From NCBI GenBank assembly GCA_930367215.1, contig OV884056.1:285368067-285432066 (forward strand): DNA of 64,000 nt. Reading direction: 5' to 3'. Position numbers and translations under genes: made by a program. Below the pieces are notes generated by a model, which worked only from the letters and a program-made list of their open reading frames with translations, did not search any database and had not been told where the DNA came from. Each line of letters starts with the position of its first letter. Within the stretch, counting starts at the first letter, position 1. The stretch is from Pollenia angustigena (lineage: Eukaryota > Arthropoda > Insecta > Diptera > Polleniidae). This document shows, in pieces, positions 45,003 to 55,059 of the stretch.

Positions 45003-45212
45003 TAACTGACGTTCTGTACGTCTGCAATGTCACATCGGCTTCGAGTGCAATGTTATTACATTTATAACGTAACGACGTAATCTGTTCTGATTGATTTCGA
45101 CATGAGTTACATAAACATTTTTTCTCACTTTTCGAGAAACGATGAAATATTTTGTTTCAATCCATTTCGATGCCAGATTTGCACAACAAAGTTACAGAAT
45201 ATGGGTACTGAT

Positions 45213-45356
45213 TAGGGTATTCATTCGGTTAACCGTCAATCGGTTAATAGGTCAAAAACAAAATTAACCGATTATTAACCGATTAAACCAAAACCTCGGT
45301 TAATTAATCGAGCGATTAACCGATTAAAGCAAAAGATCGATTTAATGAATACCCTA
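45213..45356. mobile_element. 144-bp hAT MITE, TAGGGTATTCATT ends (duplicated at 46199-46342)
   Basis: Ends TAGGGTATTCATTCGGTTAA and (reversed) TAGGGTATTCATTAAATCGA, flanked by the 8-bp duplication GTACTGAT (45205-45212 and 45357-45364). Dense in ACCGATTAA/TTAATCGGT words. Confidence 0.93.
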
Positions 45357-45387
45357 GTACTGATCTACTTTTTATTTGACTTATTTT

Positions 45388-45488
45388 GCTATTTGTAATG
45401 GCATTTGGCAGTGATAATTGAAAGTTATCTTCATTCAAAATTGTAATTTTGGTGACCTTAATTCAAAACTTTTTGATACCCATCTTTT
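45388..45488. repeat. Templated insert at the duplication junction
   Basis: 101 bp identical to 42145-42245 in the same orientation, lying exactly between the two 888-bp copies. Overlaps are 2 bp (GC) on the left and 1 bp (T) on the right, i.e. microhomology joints. Begins GCTATTTGTAATGGCATTTG. Confidence 0.96.
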
Positions 45489-46375
45489 TAAAACTGAAAA
45501 ATCCAATGAATAATAACACGGAGGAGGTAATTTTTTTATTTTTGTCCGATTTCTTTATTGTTTAATTATTTTACTTTTAAAATTTTTAAATTTTGAAAAT
45601 ATACGAATGTTTTCAAAGCCATTTTGTAAAAAACAAAGCATTTAACTCGCACTCTACATTATTTTGTATAGCCAACGGTGGTATTTTCGCCGCCGTCATT
45701 GTACATTTAATAACTTTAATAAATGTTGGTCGCCGTCAATGATATGTGTACCCTGCAAATAAAATTGGACCACCTGGTCCATTTTGATAAAAATTGAGTA
45801 TACCATGGAGTAGTTTTAAATCTACTCCTTAGTAGTCCAAAGGTGGGTTATATGTTCCTCACCTAGGGCATCGCAATGTTAAATAGACCATGTTTTTTCC
45901 ATACGTTTGGGTTACTTTTGGACTAGTCCTAGTCCCTTGTGGGCTACTCTTTACACGCGTGTTTGGACTGGTCCTATTATTTGCAGGGTAACTGACGTTC
46001 TGTACGTCTGCAATGTCACATCGGCTTCGAGTGCAATGTTATTACATTTATAACGTAACGACGTAATCTGTTCTGATTGATTTCGACATGAGTTACATAA
46101 ACATTTTTTCTCACTTTTCGAGAAACGATGAAATATTTTGTTTCAATCCATTTCGATGCCAGATTTGCACAACAAAGTTACAGAATATGGGTACTGATTA
46201 GGGTATTCATTCGGTTAACCGTCAATCGGTTAATAGGTCAAAAACAAAATTAACCGATTATTAACCGATTAAACCAAAACCTCGGTTAATTAATCGAGCG
46301 ATTAACCGATTAAAGCAAAAGATCGATTTAATGAATACCCTAGTACTGATCTACTTTTTATTTGACTTATTTTGC
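45488..46375. repeat. Tandem duplication, copy 2 (888 bp)
   Basis: Second identical copy; see 44502-45389. Carries its own copies of the TA-flanked MITE (45751-45988) and the hAT MITE (46199-46342) with target duplications intact, showing that both inserted before the duplication. Confidence 0.97.
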
Positions 46376-47175
46376 ATACTTGGAAACTTTTTGACTTTAA
46401 GTGTTTTCGAATTAATGAAGACAACTACCAAACTATTTTAAATAAGTAATATGAAAATATAATTCGGTTACCTGTTCACAAACTGTGTAATCAAAATCGA
46501 AATTTACCTGTAATGAAAAAAATATACATGTAATAATTAGTATCGTCATTGAATATCATAATAACAGGCTGTAAAAATCCAATAGAGGGAAAAATTTTAA
46601 TTTCAAAATAATTAATAATAGCAGTTAGTCAGCTACTATAAACCATGAAATAATGAAGATATCTGATAAAAATATTTTTGTAATTATAACTAACTTGTAA
46701 TTACTATTTCCCTATTCTTATAACTTTAACGACCTGCATATTTAAAACTATCCATTTCAAAAACAGGTTGCCTTTCACATAAGATAGTTTCATTAACGCC
46801 ACTTAAAATACAATTCTAAACATGAATATTTTCAACCACAAGAAGTATCTATTAAATACAAAGCCGCACATGAATACACACAATAAAAAAATGTACACAA
46901 AATATCCTCAGGGAATGGAAACTGTCAAAATTTAAAAAGTAAAATTATTTGACAGACGTTGTTTAAAACTGGACAAACTAATGACAGCTGAAAATAAATT
47001 ATGTATAGAATTTTTTAAGAAAAAAGTAGCCAAGCACAGTAGCTACTGCTTTTTTGTTTAAGTAAACATGTACACATGTTAATTTATGTCAATTTATGTT
47101 GAAGTACCGTCGAGGAGGAGTATCTATGATTTAAATGATGAGTATTTTTTCTGGACCCAAAAAAAAAAATGTATG
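46376..47175. other. Gene-free stretch
   Basis: AT-rich DNA without recognised repeats or genes. The 60-codon frame 47086-47268 runs into an inverted repeat. Confidence 0.5.
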
Positions 47176-47290
47176 TATATATCGTTGGTCTTATGTAGAA
47201 AGGCCCTTGACTCACATAATTGCAACTTTACAGGAGATGGTAAAAACATAATAGAAACCAACGTTTAAAAAACTGCAGTCAAATTACAGT

Positions 47291-48002
47291 TTGATAAAAA
47301 AAATGCATCTTCATATTAATGATGTTCTAACACAAGAATTGTGACATCAATGTTACTACAAATGGCATCAATGATGCAAAAAGTAACATCAATCCAATGA
47401 CTAACGTCTTCGTAAAATTTGTCATTTTTTACGTGTCATCTATTTTATGACTACAGTGACATCAATTCGATGCCACATTTTTTATATTATTAACATTATT
47501 TTCATAATTACAATGTTTTATAACAAGCAAAAATCCTTATATTCTATTTTTTTAAATTACTTAGTTAAACACATCGAATTTTTATAGTAGAATGGTACTT
47601 GTGTCTTATTATTGAGAGTTCTGCTGTAAACAAAGGTCGTAATTCAACAAACGTGAAACAAACATATGTAACGGGTAAGTAAATAATAATATTCTCTCAC
47701 TTTGACTTAAGGCAATTCCAATAACTTTGACTTAATGGCAAACTGTCATTAAATTGATGCCAATGTGTCCTTTCTCCGATGTTACTGCGTAATCGCACTG
47801 AGGACATGTTTGTCATTTCTGTGATGCCGATGTGTCATCCCATTGATGACATAATTTCATTTTGACCCTGATGACACTTTGGCCAAGTGATGTTAAGGTT
47901 GACATCACCATGATGAAAAGTGTCATGGGGTCAAAAACGAAGACACTTGTCATAGTACTTATGTCAAAATACATCAACGTTATGACGCCTTTTCTATCAG
48001 TT
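47291..48002 (+). mobile_element. Dispersed repeat, uninterrupted copy
   Basis: Empty-site paralogue of 35317-39901; aligns over about 700 bp. TTGATAAAAAAAATGCATC at the left and (reversed) CTGATAGAAAAGGCGTCAT at the right are weakly similar and may be its termini. Rich in TGATGTCA/TGACATCA words. Confidence 0.75.
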
Positions 48003-48004
48003 TA

Positions 48005-48180
48005 GTAAAACTGTCATTTCTTCCACTTCTTCAGTTGTCATTGGCCAAAAAAAAAAACTGTTGATTTTACTTCTGATTCATGAAATGTTAACAGTCGCTG
48101 TCAAACTAACTCAAAAAGCCAAAAATTTTCGTTTTCTTGTTTGACAGTATTTGGTTTCGACTGCAGTTTTTTAAACCCTT
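48005..48180. repeat. Dispersed repeat GTTTAAAAAAC family, copy 2
   Basis: Aligns with 16180-16357 over about 170 bp: TTGTCATTGGCCAAAAAA, CTGATTCATGAAATGT, AACAGTCGCTGTCAAACTAA, and the end TTTCGACTGCAG..TTTTTAAACC. The left terminal repeat is missing. Confidence 0.75.
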
Positions 48181-48215
48181 CCATCAGGTTTGTATCAAAA
48201 TGTAAAATTGCTTCT

Positions 48216-48477
48216 ACAATTCGTCGGCTTAGAGTGTAAACCTGCTAAATCCACTTTTTAAGTAAATTGAGATTTAAATGCCGTATGGTAGAGAAAGAAA
48301 TGCCTCGACGACCAGCATTTAGTTTTTCTTCAATTTGAGTCCTGAAGTGTGTCAAATCAACAATATTTTTGGTTTTCCTCTCAAGCAGCAAATAGGGAAA
48401 ATAAAAAGTTTTTTGTCTCTCCTGTAAAATTTGTTAAAAAGGAGTTAGCAGGTTTACACTCTAAGCCGACGAATTGT
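48216..48477. mobile_element. 262-bp TIR element, perfect 33-bp ends
   Basis: ACAATTCGTCGGCTTAGAGT plus GTAAACCTGCTAA recurs exactly, reversed, at the right end. On the minus strand the interior reads THFRTQIEEKLNAGRRGISF followed by STIRHLNLNL, which resembles a helix-turn-helix segment of a Tc1/mariner-type protein; this is weak. Perfect ends suggest a young insertion. Confidence 0.85.
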
Positions 48478-48601
48478 TTATATGACCGTTATTTTTGATA
48501 CTATTGCACTGAAAGTGTGAAATGTATTGGAATCACTAAAACACTCACTTTCGAAAAAAAAAACTCGAGTTAGGGCCTTTCTACATGAGACCAACGATAT
48601 G

Positions 48602-49392
48602 TATGTATATATCCAAAAACAAACAACATCATTTGTCATTTTAAATTGGTTTGCGTCTTTGTAAGAACATTGCGCGCATTATTTTTTTTTTTTTTTTGAA
48701 GAAAAGATCATCTGGCATTTAAATTATAAGTAAGTGTTTGTTTGTCTGTCTGTCCGCCTATCTGTCGGTACATGCAAGATCATTTGTCATCATAATATTG
48801 TCTTCTATTAAAATGCGTTCAAGTTTTAATTCATTTCCTTATCTCTTAAATTTTTTTCCGCGGCGTGTATTCCTACTATTAATAACGTGATGAAACCTTT
48901 TATAATTTTGTGATTGCAAATGTTCATGCAGAATAACCCTGAATTATCAGAAGAGCAATATGATGTTGCTATAAAAATCACCAATTGAACAATTTTTTTT
49001 TATTTTTTTGCATAAATTCCAGAAATATTTTAGTAAAATAGTTTAATTTATTAATATAGATGTATATGTATGTATATTTAATAGTATTAAAATAGTTTTA
49101 ACAAGCTGCAAAAATATATAATTCAAGTTTTTTATGTTATTTTAAATTTTAAACTTGGGACAAAATCTTAAACCTTTCAATAGATTGATAGTGAGCTTAC
49201 AGGACAAATTTTTCAATGCTTAAATTGTTAAAAAAATAAAGATATTTAAAAACTTCATTTAAAATATTTATAACAGGTTTATGAAACGAATGTAATATGA
49301 AAAATATGGATAATAAATATTAGTTACAAAAAATTTATATGTAAATGTAAGTTGTTTATTTATTCAAATCAATTATTTTGAGGCATTAAATA
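48602..49392. other. Gene-free AT-rich stretch
   Basis: Poly-T/A-rich, no features recognised. Confidence 0.5.
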
Positions 49393-49834
49393 CCCAGTAA
49401 AAAAATTGAGTTTTTTGAAGCACTTAAGAGAAAAAGCGCATAATGGAGCGCTTCAATAAGAGAGCTCTAATACAGCATTAAATGAAAAGAATAAATTATA
49501 CAAAAAAGCTGCTATTTAAGTGCTCACAACGAAGAAAGTTTTTAAGCGAAAAAAATAAAAAAATATTATGGTTTACGAAAATGATTAAAAATTGCATTGG
49601 AACAAGTATAAGCAAAATATCAATGAATATGTTTATACAGTTGGCCCTTAAAAAAGCACTTTAGGAGTGCTCTGTTTGCATGTAAAATGAAGCGCTTATT
49701 GTAAGCAGAAAATAGTACTCCAAACCGGGAACACCCCATATAAAAATTAGGCATGCCATCAGCAGGTTTGAAGCGATTTGAGGTATGAATTCATACATAG
49801 CACCTGCTCCTTTTGGACCACATTTTATACTGGG
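49393..49834. mobile_element. TA-flanked MITE, CCCAGTAAAAAAA ends
   Basis: CCCAGTAAAAAAATTGAG and the reversed right end CCCAGTATAAAATGTGG, each flanked by TA. The interior repeats AAGCGCTT, GAGTGCTC and AAGCACTT words near both ends. The CCCAGYA start recalls the element at 40587-41745. The 60-codon frame inside has no motif. Confidence 0.65.
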
Positions 49835-50100
49835 TAAGTTTTTTGTTTTCTTTCAGCTACAAAAATAACAAAAACTAGAACCGGGTTAAGTCTTTTATTT
49901 TTAAATTATTAGTAGAGTTCAGTGATTTGTGCAAATGGTCTTGCGAACATTGTTGGCAGGTGCGGATGTGTAGAAAATCATTAAATTTTGCGGAAATAAC
50001 CGGCAAATTGACTTTCTTAATTCGCCTTTGTAATATAAACACTGTTAATTTTTGAAAATTTCAAGTTATTAAAAAATAAAATCATTTCAAATAAATATAA

Positions 50101-50985
50101 ATATGGTCATTTCAATTAGAATGTCAACCACAACTCAAAAAATAAAACTCTTGAAACTTTTTGTAAAATATGGTGGAATGAAAAAAATAATCTCAAACTT
50201 TACTAAGCAGAGGCACTTATAGCATTTTACAATTTTTTAAGATTAGCGTCAAGTAATTTTACTATAGGTGACAAACATTTGTGCTGGTAGGCCTAAAATT
50301 AGCCATAGGCCCCCTATAAGCCCCCTTTCTTTAATAAGTTAGAGGCACACAAATCTCATCTAGATGAAAATACCAAAATAAAATTCGGCAAAAATACTTT
50401 TTATGTAATTCTTAATCTCAGAACATAATTTTGTTCTGGCGGGTCCACGATTGGCCATGAATCCCAAACAGGATATACTCTCAAAAATATGTTTTTAATT
50501 ACTATGGTGTAGGGTATCTTATTGATCGACTATTCTTTTTTGTTTGTTTTAAGTTTTTGTATACATATATGTATTAACAAAACTTATATCTCATATATTA
50601 TAAATACTTTTAGACAAAAGGCTGTCACGTACGATATTATATTCAATTTTGTTCGTTATAAAACCATCCAAAAAATAATTTATTTTAAATTACGGATTAT
50701 AAAGGAAAAATATTTGGTTTAATGTAAAAAATAAAAAAAAAAAAAATCACCTCCCACAATTCGCAGATTTCACTTAAAAATCATTGCCGTTTTATGTCAC
50801 GTACGATATGCTCAATATTTTGAACAGCAAGTTTCTGAATGTGATAGTTTTTTTTTTCAAACATAGTTATCTCTAAATGAAACATAATGATGAAATTATT
50901 TTTAAGCTGCTACTATTTTTAAAAAATCGCTACCACTCTAAAGGCGTACAAATGTCACGTACGATGACATGGAAATGCCAATATG
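50101..50985. mobile_element. TGTCACGTACGA element, short copy
   Basis: Shares both ends and internal blocks with 31804-33353: AGAATGTCAACCACAACTC, the GGTAGGCCTAAAATTAGCCA block, three TGTCACGTACGA motifs (near 50624, 50796, 50953) and the right end GACATGGAAATGCCAATATG. About 660 bp shorter, lacking the part corresponding to 31900-32430. Confidence 0.8.
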
Positions 50986-51120
50986 TAGTTAGTTATCAAA
51001 GCTTTTCAGAAGATTTCAGTCATACATCCGAAAAGGCGTTAAAAGTTTTAGAATCTAGAATTAGAGACTGAATCGATTAAGAACTTAAAGCATTGGAGTA
51101 ACACAATCAAGAATAGAGTC

Positions 51121-51440
51121 AAGTTTGCGCAAAATTATTTTGGTTTCAAGTTTGCCAAAAATAAGTTTATTTACAAAAAGTACCAAAAGTAAAAATTTTT
51201 ACCCCGTTCTATCCCTTAAATATACTTTATTTGTTTGCTGTAGTTGTTTTAAAGAGCATAAGTTTGAAGTTTGCGCAAAATCATTTTTAAAAAAGCGTGT
51301 TTATAAAAAGTACCAATAGAACGAATTTTTGCCCTATTTCGCCCAATAAATTTGATTTATTTGTAAGCTGACTAACCCTAACGAGCATAGGTTGCAATTT
51401 TAAGAAAATTTATTTAAAGAAAACATATTTAAAAAAAGTA
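51121..51440 (+). repeat. GTACC array, third locus
   Basis: Two to three units of about 120 bp with TTTGCGCAAAAT(T/C)ATTTT, TTTATAAAAAGTACCAA, a CCC-TT-rich segment and TTTATTTGTTTGCTG. The unit differs from the 300-850 array but has the same AAAAAGTACCA core. Confidence 0.6.
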
Positions 51441-51539
51441 CACTGTTTTGTCGACTTTTCTTTTTTCCTAATCTATCGCGTTGCAATTGCGAGTAAACCC
51501 GCAGAAGGAAGTTTCCAATTTAATCCATTCGTTTTTTAG

Positions 51540-51730
51540 TTTTGAGTCGAACGAACCCCGATCTATCCTTCGCAGTGGCGGAAAGAATAAAACTACAAAG
51601 AATTCTGATGATGAGAAAGTGGTTGTTCTCGAAACATGTAAAATCGACCCGAGTTCGAGCCCTGGTTCAGTCAAGAATAGTTTAAAAAAAATATCAAAAA
51701 TTTTGATTAAAAATATAAAGAAAAACAAGT
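51540..51730 (+). mobile_element. Second SINE-like family, plus-strand copy
   Basis: Contains TGGTTGTTCTCGAAAC, the B-box-like GAGTTCGAGCCC (51651-51662), GTTCAGTCAAGAAT (51665-51678) and then an A-rich tail to about 51730. Related to 43328-43455 on the other strand. Mirror-image frames of 83-95 codons cover this region on both strands; given the shared repeat I do not call them genes. Confidence 0.5.
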
Positions 51731-51904
51731 AAAAAGTATAGTCGTTCAATACCAAATATAAGATACACTCAGGGTTGTTAGATATGACGATTTTTCGTCA
51801 TTTTGACGATTTTTCGTCATTTTGACGATTTTTTTTTAAAAATACAGTATAATGACGATTGACGATTTTTTTTTCTAAAAGTAATAGTGTTATGACGATT
51901 TTCC

Positions 51905-52120
51905 GGCATCCATAAAACACTTACAAGAAATGTTTACAATTATATTGGAAACAGTCCAAAACGTAAAAATCAATTTTTCGAAATACAAAAATCATTGGGA
52001 ATTAAACAAAAAAATTATTCCCCCATCACAAACCAGGTGGCTTTCATTAGAATCATTAGTAATTCGAATTCTACAATTAAATAAATGTCATCGATACTGC
52101 AAAAAATATACACCAGAGCC
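51905..52120 (+). pseudogene. hAT transposase fragment
   Basis: One frame gives SPKRKNQFFEIQKSLGIKQK and, after a shift, the frame open from 51930 gives KIIPPSQTRWLSLESLVIRI. PSxTRWLSLxxxVxRIL is the conserved block before the second catalytic Asp region in many hAT transposases. Only about 60 residues survive, with a frameshift; the homology ends where the pogo-like sequence starts near 52111. Confidence 0.8.
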
Positions 52121-52485
52121 CCGATTTGCGTCGGTCCGCTTAGCGTTTATATTATTTCGATTTGCGTCGCTACATCCGATTGCATTTTTTCGCTGAAATC
52201 ATAATCACATATGAAGAATTTCTCTATTTGCGTGTAAAAATGCGAATTCCCATTAATTTTTGTTAGGTAAGTTTTTTTAGTAGCGCATTAGGAAATAAGT
52301 TCCTAATAAGAAGTTGTGTAGAAAAATAAGTGCAAAGAGTAGAAAATGCATTATGACCTAATAAAACGTTTCAAGTCGGGTAAAAAGACTGTTGATATAG
52401 AAAGAACCCTTGGTTAAGCACATTCAACAGTAAAAACAGTTTGCAAAAGTGATAGCGCTAAAAATTAATAATTTAAAGATAGCTC
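52111..52485 (+). pseudogene. pogo/Tigger fragment with CENP-B-type helix-turn-helix
   Basis: Starts CACCAGAGCCCCGATTTGCG after TA, like the 5' end of a Tigger element. From 52348 the frame reads MHYDLIKRFKSGKKTVDIER then TLG, a TAA stop, then AHSTVKTVCKSDSAKN. This is the pogo/Tigger DNA-binding domain (VIKRxExGxKxxDIAxxLGLxxSTVxTI). A premature stop replaces the residue after LG, and the catalytic domain and 3' end are missing. It lies inside the hAT at 51770-52861, so it probably inserted there and was truncated. Confidence 0.75.
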
Positions 52486-52899
52486 GAGATAATAGCAAAT
52501 GAGATTTTATTTTTTATTTAATGTTTTTGTGATTATGGACAGATGAAATAAATAAATTTTTGTTATGTTTTTATGAAAATATATTTTTTCTTTTGTATTT
52601 CTTTTCAAATGATAAATATATTTCAGTCCACTTGCTTAAATAAGTAGAATAAAACTAAACCATATCACTTTCTTTATCATAAATAGAATTTCTTGCTAAA
52701 AATTTATATTTTTGAACCAATCAATGCAATAAATTGTCTCTAATTTGTAAAATTTAAATATTTGACGATTTGTTGACGATTTTGTTAAATGTTCGTGACA
52801 ATTTTGACGAATTTTGTTAAAACTTTTGACGATTTTTGAAGAAAAAAGTCTAACAACCCTGGATACCCTACACCAAAGTATTACAAAACAAATTTTCGA

Positions 52900-53100
52900 G
52901 AATTTTTAATTTCATTAATATCTGTTAGATAGTTTCGGAGAGGCAGAAATTGCCCCTATCTCCCCTTGTGGTAGAATAGCATAGCATATGTTTTAAATTT
53001 CATGGACAGCCATCCAGCCAACCAGCTGGACGGACATCGTTAAGGTGTTACACACATCAGCACAAATGCATAATGCCCTCTCCACTATTATGGTGTGGGT
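52900..53100 (-). repeat. Fragment of the 31.2-kb repeat, reversed
   Basis: On the minus strand, GGGGCAATTTCTGCCTCTCC and GAAACTATCTAACAGATATT match the units at 31230-31450. The rest (CAGCCATCCAGCCAACCAGC, GGACGGACATCG) is a GC-richer tail seen only here. Confidence 0.65.
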
Positions 53101-55059
53101 ATTAATACAGAATAGGAAAACTCTAAAATGATTTGTCCCATTTTATAATTTTCAAATTCTTTTCTAACCATTTCTTTTAACCAGAGAATGAAATTTAATC
53201 ATTTAAGTTTCTGTTAAAAGCGTGACAAAAATGTGATAAGTAAATATCAGCCATTATTTTAAGGGAATGAGCAAACACTTAAAGTCAATCACTGTATTTT
53301 AGCAACATTCTATTAGTGAATAGGACTAAATTGTAATAAATATAATTTTGTTTACCTTTTCTTGCTTCTATGCAAATTTGTTGGCTTCAGGTCATAAAGT
53401 GAAAAAATTGTAAAGAAGGTGGCTTAAAAATTCTATTATTATCCTGTAATTTAGTACGTGCATGGCAAAACTCTTTTGTTAACAAATTGTTTAATCAGGA
53501 AACCACAAAAAAGGATCTCAAATCCTTTTTATACTTTAAGGGTGACATTATGGTTTCAAATTTAAAAAAAAAAGAAAATAAAAGAAGAGATCAACATAAA
53601 ATTAGTGTTTAAATAAATAAGAAAATATTTCATTTTTAAGGAATGATTTCCTATGGGCCACCACCCATTGTCACTAATATTGACACATTGTCAACGCAGG
53701 ACACAAACATTAACATTATTATTCATTAATTTTTGTCTTTCTTTATACAAATTTAATGGTTTATAATTTGTTTGAAAAGGAGTGTTTCTGAAAGCCTGAC
53801 AATTCTATCCAACAAAACTAAATAATATTTATAGTCGTAAATTATCAACACAATTAAGGTCTAAAAAGTGAAAGGACAACAAGGACACGATTCTTAAATA
53901 CCTAATGTGTACAATAGTATTCGTTTCGAACAAAAAAAAAATGCAATTGGAAAAAATAAATAAAATGAAATCCCAAAAATATCTTTATATCTTTTTTCAA
54001 TGAACGTGTAAACGAGTGTGTAGTATTTTTATTTATTTTTTTTTTTTTTTTTTGTAAATTGTTTAAGGGTTGTTAATAACAAATCAATAATCATTCCATT
54101 TCTATTAAATTGTATTTTATTTGAGTTCTCCTAAAAATAGTTAAGAACAGTCACGAGAGAATAAGTTTAGTAATCACCATGAAATCAATAATATGACATC
54201 AATTTGCAGGATACGTTTTTTGTTTTGTCTTTTGCCGTTTTTACTTTTTGTATCCTTTAAAGGTCAAATAATATTCAAAGGATCTGTTTTGATGATTGGG
54301 TATAAAATTGTGTGTGTTTCAATAAATAAATATGTCATAAATCGTTTGTTTTATTGTGCCATTAGAAATTTTATAAGGAGTTTTACAACCAGCCTTGTTT
54401 CTTTAAGAAAGTTTGAATAATATTCTTTTATTGTTTGAATATCTGCAGAAGGAAACACGTAAGTCTTAAACAAATACGTTCAATATTTAAACGTAATTAT
54501 AGTGCTTTTATGATTTATTTGTGGTTTTATAGAGGATGATTTTAAAAGGAAGTGGATTTTTTTTTTTTGTAAAAGAGAAGATATTTATTTACGAAACTAA
54601 TTTCTTTTAAACTTATTGAAAACATTATTAAAAATTTAAGTTAACCTTTTTGCTTTCAAAAAGAAATATTAATCAAAATGTCCTTTTTTTGGGATGTCAC
54701 ATTACGATTATTGTCGATACGATAGCGATACTCAAAAAAAAAATATCGGCAATATTAGTCATAATATGCTTAAAACTTTTCTTTAAATAGTTTTGTTGGA
54801 AGTGATCATATTCAAAAATGTTTTCTCTGGGTGTATATACAATTTATTTATTAAAATAAACTTATTTCTTAAAAATATATTTACACAAGTCTTCGTACAC
54901 TAAGAAACGTGTACAAAAAATACCTTTTTAACAAAAAAAAAAAAAACAAAAAATAAAAAATGCCTATAATGACTATGCCCATCCCAGAAATTAAATTTTT
55001 TCAAAAAAGTACCATAAACCAAACAAATTAAGTTTTTCCAAAAATTTATTCTTTTACAC
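53101..55059. other. Gene-free stretch with one MITE fragment
   Basis: AT-rich DNA. At 54748-54834 a right-end fragment of the 20869-21274 MITE family is present (AGTCATAATATGCTTAAAA ... GTGATCATATTCAAAAATGT, TTTCTCTGGGTGTA). The frame 54193-54420 (75 codons) has a hydrophobic start but no recognisable family, and I leave it uncalled. Confidence 0.5.

Larger units (their letters stand above)
44051..45204. mobile_element. TIR element CATGTTCTGTAACT family, copy 2, interrupted
   Basis: Matches 14922-15514 in pieces: CTGTAACTCTCGCGTCGAGA at the left, TCACGAATAAAAATCGG, GCCGCCGTCATTG, TTTCGACATGAGTTAC and TCGAGAAACGATGAAATATT towards the right end GTTACAGAATATGG. It is interrupted by two small elements (44204-44466 and 44765-45002), both absent from copy 1. 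Confidence 0.85.
44502..45389. repeat. Tandem duplication, copy 1 (888 bp)
   Basis: Identical by eye to 45488-46375 with an offset of 986 bp. Copy 1 is joined to the rest of its parent repeat on the left, and copy 2 to unique DNA on the right. Includes the MITEs at 44765-45002 and 45213-45356. Confidence 0.97.
47176..48601. repeat. Long-range inverted repeat around several elements
   Basis: ATATCGTTGGTCTTATGTAG, continuing AAAGGCCCTTGACTC, at 47179-47214 is matched in reverse by GAGTTAGGGCCTTTCTACAT and GAGACCAACGATAT at 48567-48600, about 34 bp with three differences. They may be the ends of one element that holds 47291-48002 and the MITE at 48216-48477. No target duplication is clear. Confidence 0.5.
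51770..52861. mobile_element. hAT element, CAGGGTTGTTAGA ends
   Basis: A perfect 13-bp inverted repeat CAGGGTTGTTAGA, flanked by 8-bp duplications GATACACT (51762-51769) and GATACCCT (52862-52869), 7 of 8 matching. Subterminal TTTGACGATTTT words recur at both ends. Carries a transposase fragment and a pogo/Tigger fragment. Confidence 0.92.

Noticed and set aside
51468..51755. Overlapping 83- and 95-codon frames on opposite strands
   Set aside because: They mirror each other over a SINE-like repeat also found at 43.3 kb.
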